DNA from: Arthrobacter sp. Leaf337
Lineage (GTDB): Bacteria > Actinomycetota > Actinomycetes > Actinomycetales > Micrococcaceae
NCBI RefSeq assembly: GCF_001423745.1
Contig: NZ_LMPC01000009.1
Coordinates: 31,737 to 95,736 of the forward strand
Length of the DNA stretch: 64,000 bases
Direction: 5' to 3'
Numbering within the stretch: the stretch's first letter is position 1; each line of letters begins with the position of its first letter. Below are positions 35,253 to 44,860 of the stretch, piece by piece. A program made the translations under genes and the position numbers. A model generated the notes under the pieces. That model was given only the letters and a program-made list of their open reading frames with translations, made no database searches and was not told the origin of the DNA.

Positions 35253-36803
35253 TTAACGCTTCTTGCCGCGCTTTTCACGGACACGCATGTTGACCTCAAT
35301 GGGTGTTCCCTCGAAACCGAAGGTTTCGCGGAGGCGCCTGGTGATGAACCGGCGGTATCCGGGGTCCAGGAACCCGGTGGTGAACAGCACAAATTTCGGC
35401 GGACGGCTGGAGGCCTGGGTGCCGAAGAGGATGCGGGGTTGCTTGCCGCCGCGGACCGGGTGCGGGTGCGCGGCCACCAGTTCGCCCAGGAACGCGTTCA
35501 GGCGTCCGGTGGGGATGCGCTTGTCCCAGCTTTCCAGTGCCGTGTCCAGCGCCGGAACCAGCCGGTCCTTGTGCCAGCCGGTCAGCGCGGAAATGTTGAC
35601 GCGCGGCGCCCAGGCCACGTGCGCCAGGTCCTGCTCGATTTCGCGCTCCAGGTAGGTGCGGCGTTCGTCGTCCAATAGGTCCCATTTGTTGAACGCGAGA
35701 ACCAGCGCGCGGCCGGATTCGATGGCCAGCTGCAGGATGCGGACATCCTGTTCGCTGAGCACTTCGTCCACGGCAAGGAGCACGACGGCGACCTCCGCCT
35801 TTTCGAGGGCGCTCTGCGTGCGCAGCGACGCGTAGAAGTCTGCGCCCTGTGCCATGTGCTGGCGTCGGCGGATGCCCGCGGTATCGACGAAGCGCCAGGT
35901 GCGGCCGCCGAGTTCGATGAACTCATCGACCGGGTCGCGGGTGGTGCCGGCGGTGTTGTCCACCACAACGCGCTCGGAACCGGCCAGCTTGTTCAGCAGC
36001 GAGGACTTGCCCACGTTCGGACGCCCGATCAGGGCGATGCGGCGCGGGCCGCCGGAGCGCTCCAGGCCTTCGATGGTGGAGAACTCGGGCAGAGTCTCCA
36101 TGACGTGGTCAAGGAGGTCGGCCACACCGCGGCCGTGCAGCGCCGAGACCGGGTACGGCTCGCCGAAGCCGAGGCCCCAGAGCGTTGCCGAGTCGGCTTC
36201 CTGGGCGAAGTCATCCACCTTGTTGGCCACCATGATGACCGGCTTCTTGGACTTCCGGAGCATCTTCACGACTGCTTCGTCCGTGGCGGTGGCGCCGACC
36301 GCGGAGTCGACGACGAACAGCACGGCGTCAGCGAGTTCCACTGCCATCTCGGCCTGTTCGGCGACGCGTGCGTGGATGCCGCGGGCATCGTGCTCCCAGC
36401 CGCCGGTGTCGACCACTGTGAAGTTCCGGCCGTTCCAGGTGGCCGAGTACATCACACGGTCACGCGTTACGCCGGGGGTGTCTTCCACCACGGCTTCGCG
36501 GCGGCCGAGGATGCGGTTCACCAGGGTGGACTTGCCCACGTTGGGCCGGCCGATGATCGCGAGGACCGGATCGAGCTTGACCGGACCGTCGAAGTCCTGG
36601 TCGTCGTAGTGGCCGCTCAGGAGGGCGGCGTCTTCCTCGTCCAGTTCGTAGTCGTCCAGGCCCGCCCGGAGGGAGGCGGCCCGAAGCTCTGCCTCGTCAT
36701 CGTCCAGGGCAGCAAGATGCTCCGCCACCTGGTCCGTGCCGGTGGGCGTGTATTCGTCTTCGCCGGCGCCAAATTTGCCGGAGGCTTGAGTCGTATCGCT
36801 CAT
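35253..36803 (-). CDS. der: Ribosome assembly GTPase Der (EngA)
   Basis: GTPase for 50S maturation with two G domains in tandem. Each has its P-loop ([14 protein letters not shown] near 88 and [14 protein letters not shown] near 260), with NKVD and NKWD guanine motifs, then a C-terminal KH-like domain ending in basic residues. The N-terminus has about 78 extra acidic residues ([29 protein letters not shown]), common in actinobacterial Der. 516 residues. AAGGAAAGTGCA precedes the ATG. It ends the scpA-scpB-rluB-tyrA-cmk-plsC-der run. Confidence 0.96.
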   Translation of the reverse strand: MSDTTQASGKFGAGEDEYTPTGTDQVAEHLAALDDDEAELRAASLRAGLDDYELDEEDAALLSGHYDDQDFDGPVKLDPVLAIIGRPNVGKSTLVNRILGRREAVVEDTPGVTRDRVMYSATWNGRNFTVVDTGGWEHDARGIHARVAEQAEMAVELADAVLFVVDSAVGATATDEAVVKMLRKSKKPVIMVANKVDDFAQEADSATLWGLGFGEPYPVSALHGRGVADLLDHVMETLPEFSTIEGLERSGGPRRIALIGRPNVGKSSLLNKLAGSERVVVDNTAGTTRDPVDEFIELGGRTWRFVDTAGIRRRQHMAQGADFYASLRTQSALEKAEVAVVLLAVDEVLSEQDVRILQLAIESGRALVLAFNKWDLLDDERRTYLEREIEQDLAHVAWAPRVNISALTGWHKDRLVPALDTALESWDKRIPTGRLNAFLGELVAAHPHPVRGGKQPRILFGTQASSRPPKFVLFTTGFLDPGYRRFITRRLRETFGFEGTPIEVNMRVREKRGKKR

Positions 36804-36813
36804 TGCACTTTCC

Positions 36814-37569
36814 TTAGTGGTGATCTGCCGGCGTCCCGGCTACTTCTTCATGACGTTCTTGCGGGGAATCCGCGCCGGGCAAAGGCTGCCCGCTGAGTTG
36901 TACCGTTTGCTGGACATGCCGTGCCAGGGCAGCGCGGATCTCATTTCCCGCCCTGTCCATTGAAGCACGCCCTGTCTCGCCGGGCCTGCGCCCGATATCC
37001 ACGGCCTCGCCGAAGCTGACGTGCAGCCGCCGGCCGGGCCTCGGAACGGCGTCGAGATGTTCGCCGGCGATCCTGGTGCCCAGGATCGCAACGGGGACTA
37101 CCGTCGCGCTGGAGTTCAGCGCAAGCCAGGCGACCCCGTTGTTAATGGTGGAGGCCTCGCCGCTCCCCCGTGTTCCTTCGGGGAGGATACCGACGCACCG
37201 GCCGGCGTCGAGCGCTCTTTTGCCCAGCTGCAGGGCGGCGCGATCGCCGGAGCGGTCAACCGGCAGCTGGCCGGAGGCCGTGAGCACCCGTCCCAGGAAG
37301 CCCTTGAACATTTCCTTCTTGACCAGGATGTGCATGGGGCGCGGTGACGCGCCGAACATCACCGGTCCGTCAAGGAAACTGATGTGGTTCGCTGCGAAGA
37401 TCACGGGACCTCCGGTTGGAACGTTCTGCCGGCCGTGGATTGTGGTCCGGTAGACGACGTGGTCCAGGAACCAGCCGACGGGCCGGCTCCAGGCCATGGT
37501 CCACGCACCCGGAAGTTCGCGACAGGCCGCCGGAAGGGGCCGGGAAATGCGGCCGCCGGCGTCAGTCAC
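36814..37569 (-). CDS. PlsC-type acyltransferase
   Basis: A second 1-acylglycerol-3-phosphate acyltransferase-like protein (251 residues). Motifs are ANHISFLDG near residue 60 and [12 protein letters not shown] near 130. A Pro/Arg-rich N-terminus and a polar C-terminal tail flank the domain. The GTG start lies inside the cmk 3' end (8-base overlap). It differs clearly from the 19886-20656 gene, so the two are not recent copies. Confidence 0.9.
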   Translation of the reverse strand: MTDAGGRISRPLPAACRELPGAWTMAWSRPVGWFLDHVVYRTTIHGRQNVPTGGPVIFAANHISFLDGPVMFGASPRPMHILVKKEMFKGFLGRVLTASGQLPVDRSGDRAALQLGKRALDAGRCVGILPEGTRGSGEASTINNGVAWLALNSSATVVPVAILGTRIAGEHLDAVPRPGRRLHVSFGEAVDIGRRPGETGRASMDRAGNEIRAALARHVQQTVQLSGQPLPGADSPQERHEEVAGTPADHH

Positions 37570-38275
37570 GGTTCAACACCTTGTTGACGATGCCCAGGGC
37601 CGCGTCAACGGTGCCGTCGAAGTCCAGATCCGAAGAATCCAGGGTGACCACACCGTCCGCAGCCGTGGTGAAGTTGACCACGGTCGAGTCCTTGGCGTCG
37701 CGCTGCGTGACCTGGGCGGCCAGCTGCTCTGCGCTCTGCGTTCCGCCCAGCTGGACGCCCCGGCGTCGGAGCCTGGCTTCCTCGCTGGCGGTCAGCAGCA
37801 TGCGGACTTCCGCGCCGGGAGCGACGACGGTGGTGATGTCGCGTCCTTCCACCACTATGCGCCGGTGGTGGACCTCGATCAGCTCACGCTGCCGGCGCAC
37901 CAGTTCCTTCCGCGCACCGAGGGTGGTGGCGATGGCACTGACGGCCGAGGAGATGGCCGGTTCCCGGATCGCCTCGGTGACGTCCGTTCCACCGACCCGG
38001 ACGTATTCCTCGTTCGGTGTGGTGCTGACGTCCAGCGGAAGGTCCTCGGAGGCCTGCTCGATGGCCGCTGCGTCGGTCAGGTCGATGCCCTGGTCCAGGC
38101 AGTACCAGGTCAGCGCACGGTACATGGCTCCTGTGTCCAGGTAGGCAAGGCGGAGGCGCCGTGCCACTTCCCTGCTGACGCTGGATTTTCCGGACCCGGA
38201 CGGACCGTCGATGGCAACGACCAGCGGCCTGCCCTGGCGAAGCATGGGCACGGTATCGATGAGTTCCTGTGTCAT
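37562..38275 (-). CDS. cmk: Cytidylate kinase
   Basis: Phosphorylates CMP and dCMP. The P-loop is IDGPSGSGKSSVSR near residue 22, followed by YLDTGAMYRALT, then IVVEGRDITTVVAP. Start ATG at 38275 overlaps the tyrA stop as TAATG; the longer in-frame start adds six residues inside tyrA. 237 residues, normal. Linked tyrA-cmk-plsC-der translation is likely. Confidence 0.95.
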   Translation of the reverse strand: MTQELIDTVPMLRQGRPLVVAIDGPSGSGKSSVSREVARRLRLAYLDTGAMYRALTWYCLDQGIDLTDAAAIEQASEDLPLDVSTTPNEEYVRVGGTDVTEAIREPAISSAVSAIATTLGARKELVRRQRELIEVHHRRIVVEGRDITTVVAPGAEVRMLLTASEEARLRRRGVQLGGTQSAEQLAAQVTQRDAKDSTVVNFTTAADGVVTLDSSDLDFDGTVDAALGIVNKVLNRD

Positions 38276-39384
38276 TACTGCAGTACCCGCCATCCACGGT
38301 CGTTGAGTGCTTCGATGAGCAGATCATGTTTGTTGGGCAAAACCGACAGTTCCACCATGCCCACATTCTGCCCGGAGGAATGATCCAGCCGCAGGTCTTC
38401 AAGGTTGACCCCGATTTCGCCGATCTCCGTCAGGAGGCGGGCAATCTGTCCCGGCTTGTCGTCCACCAGGACGGTCAGCCAGGAATAGGCCTGCGGGGGT
38501 CCGCCGTGCTTGCCCGGAATGCGGGACTGCCCGGCGTTGCCCTCGCTGATCAGCTGCGCCAGGTCCAGGCGGGCGCCTGGGGCTGCCGGGTCTTCGAGGG
38601 TCCCGATCAGCCGGTTCAGGTCGTCACGCACGCCGTGCAGGATGTCGACCATCGGGCCCGCATTGGCGCCCAGGATCTGCACCCACAGCGTGGGATCGCT
38701 GGCTGCGATCCGGGTGACGTCGCGCAGGCCGTTGCCGGCCAGGGACAGCGCGTGCATGGGCGTACCCTGCAGCCGGCTGGCCACCAGCGAGGACATGACC
38801 TGGGGAAGATGCGACACGAGCGCCACGGCCTGGTCATGTTCCTCGACGCCGAACTGTGTGACCACGGCGCCCAGGTCAGTCGCCAGGGCGCGGGCGGCCT
38901 GCAGCGCACCGGGCGACGTTTCCCCGGAGGGGCAGACCACCCACGGCATGGAGGTAAAAAGCTCGCCGCGGGCCGCTACGGGTCCTGACTTTTCCCGCCC
39001 GGCCATGGGATGTGTTCCCACGTAACGGGCGAGGTCCACGCCGCGTCCCCGAAGGTCGGCCAGGATTCCGGCCTTGACGCTGGCGATGTCCACCACCGTC
39101 GCGGCAGGGTAGTCGGCCAGTGAGCTTTCCACCACGTCCGCAGTTACGTCCGGGGGCACGGCCACCACAACGAGTTCCGGCTGCTCGTCGCCAAGGCGCG
39201 ACAACGGAAGGCCTGCACCGATGTCGACGGCGACAGCCTGGTTGGTGGGCGACGGGTCGGACAGGAACACGGACACGCCGCGCCCCCGCAGTCCGAGGCC
39301 GATGCTGGTTCCCAGCAGTCCGGTTCCGATAACCACTACCGGGCCGTTCAGGTGCCCGCGGCCGTGGGTATGAAAGGCAGACAT
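38275..39384 (-). CDS. tyrA: Prephenate dehydrogenase with ACT domain
   Basis: Oxidises prephenate to 4-hydroxyphenylpyruvate for tyrosine. The NAD-binding motif is IGTGLLGTSIGLGLRG near residue 18; the catalytic region has THPMAGREKSGP. The C-terminal 75 residues form an ACT domain (WLTVLVDDKPGQIARLLTEI), expected to give feedback control by tyrosine. 369 residues. Starts 3 bases after rluB. In Mycobacterium this gene is not in the scpAB/cmk run, so this is an insertion typical of this lineage. Confidence 0.93.
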   Translation of the reverse strand: MSAFHTHGRGHLNGPVVVIGTGLLGTSIGLGLRGRGVSVFLSDPSPTNQAVAVDIGAGLPLSRLGDEQPELVVVAVPPDVTADVVESSLADYPAATVVDIASVKAGILADLRGRGVDLARYVGTHPMAGREKSGPVAARGELFTSMPWVVCPSGETSPGALQAARALATDLGAVVTQFGVEEHDQAVALVSHLPQVMSSLVASRLQGTPMHALSLAGNGLRDVTRIAASDPTLWVQILGANAGPMVDILHGVRDDLNRLIGTLEDPAAPGARLDLAQLISEGNAGQSRIPGKHGGPPQAYSWLTVLVDDKPGQIARLLTEIGEIGVNLEDLRLDHSSGQNVGMVELSVLPNKHDLLIEALNDRGWRVLQ

Positions 39385-39387
39385 AAG

Positions 39388-40587
39388 CTACAGCCCTACG
39401 GATGCCAGCAGGTGGCCGACTTCCTGCTTGCCGAGGTTGCGGATGCTCCCCTGGCGCTGGTCTCCCAGGCCGATGGGGCCCACCTTGACACGGACGAGCC
39501 GGAGTACCGGGAACCCGACAGCATCGAAGAGGCGGCGCACGATGCGGTTCTTGCCGGAGTGCAGCACAACCTCGATCAGCACGTGGCCCGGTGTGGAGTC
39601 CACCAGCTTGAACGAGTCCACCGATGCGAAGCCGTCCTCCAGTTCAACACCGGCCTTGAGCTGCGCGCCGATTCCCTGCGGGAACGGGCCGCGGACCTGG
39701 ACCAGGTACGTCTTGGGCACCTCGTAGGACGGGTGCGTCAGACGGTTGGCGAGTTCGCCGTCGTTCGTCAGCAGCAGCAGCCCCTCGGTGGCGACGTCGA
39801 GGCGTCCCACGTGGAAGAGGCGTTCGCCGTGCGTGTTGCGGACGAAGTCGCTGATGCACGGACGGCCGTCGGGATCCTCCATGGTGGACACAACGCCCTT
39901 GGGCTTGTTGAACACCATGTAGACCATGTTCTCATCCAGCTGGATGCGCAGTCCGTCAACGTGGATCACTGCAGTTTTCGGGTCGACGCGGACGCCGAGC
40001 TCGGTGACAACCTTGCCGTCCACTTCAACGCGGCCTTCGGAGATCATTTCCTCGCAGACACGCCGTGAAGCGACGCCGGCTGAGGCCATGACCTTCTGCA
40101 GGCGGATGCCGTCGGCGTCGTGCATCTCGGACTGCGGAACATCGCCGCGGGGTCCGCGCTTGCGCGAAGGCTTGCGGACGGCGCCAAGGTTCTGGCCGAA
40201 CCGTTCGCCGCCGAAAGCGCGCGTACCGAAGGTTTTGGCTGATGCGGATCGCGGCTTGGGCTTGAGGGCGCCGGGCGTGCCGGGCTCCTTGCCGGCGCCG
40301 GGCTTGCGGGAACCGGGCTTCCGGGCGGCAGGTTTGCCCTGCTTCCAGTCACCGGCCGCCGGGCGGTCTGCCGGCGCGCCGGCCGGACCCTGCAGGTCCG
40401 GATCGATGAAGGCCTCTTCGCGAGGCTTGGGGCGCTTGAAGGGGCGGTCGCCGCCTCCCTTGTAGCCGGCGGCGCCGCCTGCGCGGCTGGCACCGCCCTG
40501 TACCGGATTGCGTCCGGATTTGTTTTGTCCGGCACTGTTGCGTGCCGAACTGTTACGTGGTGAACCCTGGCGTCCCGCCTGTGTCAT
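39388..40587 (-). CDS. rluB: Pseudouridine synthase RluB with a basic disordered N-terminus
   Basis: 23S rRNA pseudouridine synthase. Residues 1-150 or so are highly basic and low complexity (Gly/Pro/Arg/Lys/Ser), containing PAARKPGSRKPGAGKEPG. Then comes an S4 domain (RLQKVMASAGVASRRVCEE) and the catalytic RluB core with Asp in HVGRLDVATEGLLLLTND. 399 residues against about 250-290 for forms without the tail. ATG follows GAAGGACGGG. Confidence 0.93.
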   Translation of the reverse strand: MTQAGRQGSPRNSSARNSAGQNKSGRNPVQGGASRAGGAAGYKGGGDRPFKRPKPREEAFIDPDLQGPAGAPADRPAAGDWKQGKPAARKPGSRKPGAGKEPGTPGALKPKPRSASAKTFGTRAFGGERFGQNLGAVRKPSRKRGPRGDVPQSEMHDADGIRLQKVMASAGVASRRVCEEMISEGRVEVDGKVVTELGVRVDPKTAVIHVDGLRIQLDENMVYMVFNKPKGVVSTMEDPDGRPCISDFVRNTHGERLFHVGRLDVATEGLLLLTNDGELANRLTHPSYEVPKTYLVQVRGPFPQGIGAQLKAGVELEDGFASVDSFKLVDSTPGHVLIEVVLHSGKNRIVRRLFDAVGFPVLRLVRVKVGPIGLGDQRQGSIRNLGKQEVGHLLASVGL

Positions 40588-40696
40588 GACCCGTCCTTCG
40601 TTATGGTGGCCGGCGATGGTTGTCTCCCGACAACACTAGCCAGCCGGGCGGATTAAGTCCGCCCTGGTGGATACTCGTGCGCAGGCGTAAATGTGC

Positions 40697-41380
40697 CTAC
40701 ATTCTTCCGGCGTCGTAGAACTCTTCGATGCCTTCAAGCCCCGGAAGATGGGGTGAAAGCTGCGGCAACTCAGCCACCGAGCCGATTCCCATGCGTTCCA
40801 GGAAATACGACGTCGTGCGGTAGAGGATGGCTCCGGATTCGGGATCGGTCCCCGAGTCTTCGATCAGTCCCCGCTGCATCAGCGTCCGCACGACAGAGTC
40901 AACATTAACTCCTCGAATTGCAGACACCCTGGCCCTTGATACGGGCTGGCGGTAAGCGATGACGGCGAGCGTTTCCAGCGCCGCCTGCGTCAGCCTGGCT
41001 GTCTGTCCTTCCAGCACGAACCCGCCTACGACGTCGGCGAAATCCGCACGGGAATAGATGCGCCAGCCTCCGGCGATATTCCGCAATTCAAAACCCCGGG
41101 GTCTGGATTTGTGGCCAACAGTGTTGATAGCAGTGGCAACGTCCGAGTCCGGGGCATTAACAGTATAGCCGTTATACTCACGCTGAAGTTCCGCGAGCAG
41201 CTGCTCGACGGCGTCCACCGTCAAGTTGAGTCCTGCGGCCAGCTCGACGGCGGTGGCCGGCTGGTCGATGACCATCAGCACTGCCTCGATGGCGGCGTGT
41301 GCGCCGCCGGGGAGTTCGGCGACATCCACTCCCGTGTCTGCCTCCCCCTGGGCGGCCGGATCCGGCGTCGTGTCGCTCAA
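40697..41380 (-). CDS. scpB: Segregation and condensation protein B
   Basis: Kleisin-associated winged-helix protein of the SMC-ScpAB condensin complex. The 227-residue chain has IEAVLMVIDQPATAVELAAG, AALETLAVIAYRQPVSRA and IRGVNVDSVVRTLMQRGLI, all family features. A TTG start at 41380 overlaps the scpA stop as TTGA, with GAGGAGG upstream. The N-terminal 20 residues are acidic. Confidence 0.94.
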   Translation of the reverse strand: MSDTTPDPAAQGEADTGVDVAELPGGAHAAIEAVLMVIDQPATAVELAAGLNLTVDAVEQLLAELQREYNGYTVNAPDSDVATAINTVGHKSRPRGFELRNIAGGWRIYSRADFADVVGGFVLEGQTARLTQAALETLAVIAYRQPVSRARVSAIRGVNVDSVVRTLMQRGLIEDSGTDPESGAILYRTTSYFLERMGIGSVAELPQLSPHLPGLEGIEEFYDAGRM

Positions 41381-42228
41381 GGCTCCTCCTCGTATTGCTC
41401 GCTGTATTCCTCGGTCAGATTTTCGCTGGTCCAGTCGTCGGGGCCCGCCGTCCAGTGCACCGTCAGGTCCCCCAGGGGAAGGATCTGGTCGAAAGCGACC
41501 ACCTTGTCCCGGAACATTTCCAGGAGCGCCAGGAAGCGCGCAACCACAACAAGTGTTGATTCGGCGTCGGCAGTGAGGGCCCGGAACGACAACGGCCTTC
41601 CCGCCTGAAGCTTGAGTCCAAGGATTTCGGCCTGTTCCTTGACGCTGACGGCGCTGCCGTGCAGGTGCGCCAGGCCGACTTCGCTCGGCGGCGTTTCCTT
41701 AGGCACCAGCGCGGCCTCCGCCAGGGCGGCAAACTGCCCGGGCGTGTGCCGCCAGACGAGTTCGGGCAACAGTGCCGCGAACTGTGCTTCCAAGGCAACC
41801 TGCCGGGGGAAGCTGCGGGCTTCCAACTCCAGGGTGGTGTTGATCAGTCCGGCCACGTGTTTGAAGGCTTTGTATTGGAGCAGGCGGGCGAACAGCAGGT
41901 CCCGCGCTTCGAGCAGTGCGACATCCTCGTCGTCCTCGACCTCGCCGGCCGGCAGGAGCCGGGCGGCTTTGAGGTCCAGGAGCGTGGCGGCAATGACCAG
42001 GAATTCGCTGGCCTCGTCAAGCGCCCACTCCTCGCCCAGCTGTTGGAGGTTCCTGATGTATTTGATGAATTCATCAGTCACCGTGGCCAGGGCCACTTCG
42101 GTGATGTCCAGCTGATGTTTGCTGATTAGGCCGAGCAGCAGGTCAAAGGGCCCGGTGAAGTTGGCGAGCCGCACTTCGAAGCCGGCTTTTTTCGGTGCCT
42201 CCGCTTGCGGGGTGACTGCCAGTGCCAC
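41377..42228 (-). CDS. scpA: Segregation and condensation protein A (kleisin)
   Basis: Kleisin subunit closing the SMC ring. Residues near 18-50 hold the hallmark FTGPFDLLLGLISKHQLDI, and the helical middle includes FLVIAATLLDLKAARLLP. The C-terminal winged helix region follows. 283 residues, with an acidic end. GTG start at 42228 is 8 bases after the parA stop. The next gene, scpB, overlaps it. Confidence 0.95.
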   Translation of the reverse strand: MALAVTPQAEAPKKAGFEVRLANFTGPFDLLLGLISKHQLDITEVALATVTDEFIKYIRNLQQLGEEWALDEASEFLVIAATLLDLKAARLLPAGEVEDDEDVALLEARDLLFARLLQYKAFKHVAGLINTTLELEARSFPRQVALEAQFAALLPELVWRHTPGQFAALAEAALVPKETPPSEVGLAHLHGSAVSVKEQAEILGLKLQAGRPLSFRALTADAESTLVVVARFLALLEMFRDKVVAFDQILPLGDLTVHWTAGPDDWTSENLTEEYSEQYEEEP

Positions 42229-42236
42229 GGCCTTGG

Positions 42237-43148
42237 CTAGGGCGCGCCGCCGCGCGAAATCAGCTCCTTGGCCAGGCGGCGGTAAGCGTCGGCACCGATG
42301 TGGTTGGCGGCGTAGCTGGTGATGGGTTCCGCGGCCACCGTGGCGTCGGCAAACTTGATGGAGCGCTTGATAACGGTCTCGAAGACTTTGTCTCCGAACG
42401 CTTCCACAAGCCTGCTGATGACCTCGCGGCTGTGCAGCGTGCGGGCGTCGTACATAGTGGCCAGCACCCCGTCCACCTGCAGCCTGGGGTTCAGCCGGTC
42501 CTGGACCTTGTCGATGGTTTCCACCAGCAGGGCCACAGCCCGGAGTGCAAAGAACTCGCAGATCAGCGGAATGATGACACCGTGGGCCGCCGTGAGGGCG
42601 TTGACGGTCAGCAGGCCCAGCGAGGGCTGGCAGTCAATCAGGACGACATCGTATTCGTCCTCAACCTTCTTCAGGGCCCGGTCCAGCACCTGTTCGCGTG
42701 CAACTTCGTTGACGAGCTGCACTTCCGCGGCGGAGAGGTCGATGTTCGCCGGCAGCAGGTCGACATTCTCGACGCCGGTGTGCTGGATGGCGTCCCGGAT
42801 GTCCACCTTGCGGTCCATCAGGACGTTGTAGACCGTCAGGTCCAGTTCATGCGGATTGGTTCCGAGGCCCGCGGACAGTGCGCCCTGGGGATCGAAATCG
42901 ACCAGCAGGACACGGCGGCCGTATTCGGCGAGCGCGGCGGCCAGATTAATGGTGGAGGTCGTTTTGCCGACGCCGCCCTTCTGGTTCACCATCGCGATCA
43001 CACGCGCGGGGCCGTGGGACGACAGCGGCGCAGGCTCGGGAAATTCGCGGTAGGGGCGCCCGGTAGGACCCATGACGGCGTCTTCCAGATCGAGTTCGGT
43101 GCCTTCCAGAGTTGCTGAACCCTGCTCGCTGCTCACGTATCTATCCAC
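42237..43148 (-). CDS. ParA-family ATPase of the scpAB operon
   Basis: A 303-residue ParA with a 50-residue N-terminal extension before the deviant Walker A MVNQKGGVGKTTSTINLA, then VLLVDFDPQGALSAGLG and VLIDCQPSLGLLTVNAL. This matches the Rv1708-type gene always found before scpA in actinobacteria. The GTG at 43148 lacks a clear ribosome site; a GTG at 43136 is also possible. A perfect 8-bp dyad lies 117-136 bases upstream. Role in chromosome organisation is inferred from the operon. Confidence 0.92.
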   Translation of the reverse strand: MDRYVSSEQGSATLEGTELDLEDAVMGPTGRPYREFPEPAPLSSHGPARVIAMVNQKGGVGKTTSTINLAAALAEYGRRVLLVDFDPQGALSAGLGTNPHELDLTVYNVLMDRKVDIRDAIQHTGVENVDLLPANIDLSAAEVQLVNEVAREQVLDRALKKVEDEYDVVLIDCQPSLGLLTVNALTAAHGVIIPLICEFFALRAVALLVETIDKVQDRLNPRLQVDGVLATMYDARTLHSREVISRLVEAFGDKVFETVIKRSIKFADATVAAEPITSYAANHIGADAYRRLAKELISRGGAP

Positions 43149-43264
43149 ACTTTCGATGACGTTGATGTCCTGCCGCTGAAAGTTCAGCGCCTATGGTTCT
43201 TCCCACCAAGGTTACAGCGCCGCATCCGTGATTCAACGGAACTTGACACGCGCCCTTGCCTGAG

Positions 43265-43284
43265 CCTTTACCTTCTGGTAAAGG
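43265..43284. promoter_or_regulatory. Perfect 20-bp dyad upstream of the scpAB-operon parA
   Basis: CCTTTACC-TTCT-GGTAAAGG: 8-bp arms around a 4-base centre, in the short non-coding gap between the dctA terminator and parA. Long, near-perfect dyads of this kind are typical of MerR-family operators. Confidence 0.5.
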
Positions 43285-43311
43285 TCGAAGGTTGATGCCG
43301 GCGGCACACAA

Positions 43312-43346
43312 AACCGCCCGTGCAGGATGATCCTGCACGGGCGGTT
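43312..43346 (-). terminator. Terminator after dctA
   Basis: A 16-bp perfect stem (AACCGCCCGTGCAGGA arm) with a TGA loop, 36 bases after the dctA stop on the minus strand and followed by TTTTG. Confidence 0.88.
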
Positions 43347-43382
43347 CCTTTGTTGCTAGGGGTGTTGGTCCGGGCCGGTGCT

Positions 43383-44720
43383 TCAGGCTCGGGCGGGAAC
43401 GGGAGCCGGAGCTTCCTGCTCGGTGTGGTGACCGGCAATCATGGTCTGCTCGTCGAAGGGCTCTTCGCCGGACAGGACACGCTCCACCTGGCCGCCGTCG
43501 ATCTCCTTGACCCAGGTGCCGATCAGGACCGTGGCAACGGCGTTGCCCGTGAAGTTGGTCAGGGCGCGGGCCTCAGACATAAAGCGGTCGATGCCGACGA
43601 TCATGCCGACGCCGCCGAGCAGTTCGGGCTTGTGGGCCTGCAGGCCTGCGGCCAGGGTGGCGAGGCCGGCGCCGGTGACGCCGGCAGCGCCCTTGGAAGC
43701 GATGATCATGAAGACCAGCAGGGAGACCTGGGCGCCAAGGTCCAGCGGGGTGCCCATGGCGTTGGCCACGAAGAGGGACGCCATGGTCAGGTAGATGGCC
43801 GTGCCGTCAAGGTTGAAGGAGTAGCCCGTGGGTACGGTGACGCCGACAACCGGCTTGGAGACACCCAGGTGCTCCATCTTGGCAATGAGGCGCGGCAGGG
43901 CTGCTTCGGAAGACGACGTGGAGAAGATCAACAGGTATTCGCGGGCAAGGTACTTCATGAGCCGGAAGATGTTGACGCCGGCCACAACCTGCAGCAGGCC
44001 GCCGAGGATGATCACGATGAACAGGGCGCAGGTGATGTAGAAGGCGAGCATCAGGGTGAACATGCTGACGATTGCCTGGAAGCCGGTGGCACCGACGACG
44101 GCGGCGATGGCGCCGAAGGCACCCACGGGCGCCAGCCACATGACCATGATGAGGATGCGGAATACCAGTGCCTGGCCGTGGCCGATGGCCTTGAGGATCG
44201 GGGCACCCTGGGGGCCCATCTTCTGCAGGGCGAAGCCCACAAGGATCGCTGCCAGCAGGGTGGGCAGCACCGGAATGTCTCCCGGGATGATTCCCAGCAG
44301 GAAGTCAACCGTGCTGTCGGTGGCGGCCTTCTTGGTGGGATCGTACGGCGTCAGCTTCAGGCCCTCACCGGGGTGGATGAGGTTGCCCACCACGAGGCCG
44401 ATGGCCAGCGCGAAGGTGGACATCACGATGAAGTAGCCCAGCGCCAGGCCGCCGACCTTGCCGACGGTGGCAGCCTTCGCGATGGAGCCGATGCCCAGGA
44501 CGATGGTGCAGAAGATCACCGGAGCGATCATCATCTTGATCAGCTTGATGAATCCGTCGCCCAGCGGCTTGAGTGATTTGCCGACCTCCGGGAACAGGAG
44601 CCCGATCACGGCGCCGAGGATCACGGCGGCGATAACGGCGATGTAGAGGTAGTGCGACTTGTCGAGTCCTTTGCGCTTTGCCTTGACAGGCGCGGCTGAC
44701 TCTCCTCGTTGAGAAGCCAT
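43383..44720 (-). CDS. dctA: C4-dicarboxylate:cation symporter (DctA type)
   Basis: Membrane symporter of the DAACS family for dicarboxylates or acidic amino acids. The ATG at 44720 follows AAGGAGACACATC, so the 40-residue upstream extension is excluded. 445 residues with eight to ten hydrophobic segments. The hairpin loop STSSSEAALPRLIAKME and the NLDGTAIYLTMASLFVANA segment are the substrate/ion-site hallmarks of the family. It is divergent from a CitA/DcuS-type sensor gene, which predicts dicarboxylate induction. A CRP-like site lies between them. Confidence 0.9.
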   Translation of the reverse strand: MASQRGESAAPVKAKRKGLDKSHYLYIAVIAAVILGAVIGLLFPEVGKSLKPLGDGFIKLIKMMIAPVIFCTIVLGIGSIAKAATVGKVGGLALGYFIVMSTFALAIGLVVGNLIHPGEGLKLTPYDPTKKAATDSTVDFLLGIIPGDIPVLPTLLAAILVGFALQKMGPQGAPILKAIGHGQALVFRILIMVMWLAPVGAFGAIAAVVGATGFQAIVSMFTLMLAFYITCALFIVIILGGLLQVVAGVNIFRLMKYLAREYLLIFSTSSSEAALPRLIAKMEHLGVSKPVVGVTVPTGYSFNLDGTAIYLTMASLFVANAMGTPLDLGAQVSLLVFMIIASKGAAGVTGAGLATLAAGLQAHKPELLGGVGMIVGIDRFMSEARALTNFTGNAVATVLIGTWVKEIDGGQVERVLSGEEPFDEQTMIAGHHTEQEAPAPVPARA

Positions 44721-44789
44721 GATGTGTCTCCTTATGGATAATCTGGAAGACGTTGCGGCACAGTCTCTGGGCTCTACACGTCCGTCCGG

Positions 44790-44805
44790 TGTGATATCCA
44801 TCATT
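44790..44805. promoter_or_regulatory. CRP-like site between dctA and the sensor kinase
   Basis: TGTGA-TATCCA-TCATT matches TGTGA-N6-TCACA at 8 of 10 positions, in the divergent promoter gap. Weaker than the pyc site. Confidence 0.35.
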
Positions 44806-44860
44806 GGGCATCGCGTGACCTGGCTCACCGTTGCGTTCATATTGGTCGTGGAAGGTTGGA

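Noticed and set aside
44831..44860. Longer start for the sensor kinase at 44831
   Set aside because: GGAAGG is correctly placed for the ATG at 44861, and the extra ten residues have no support.
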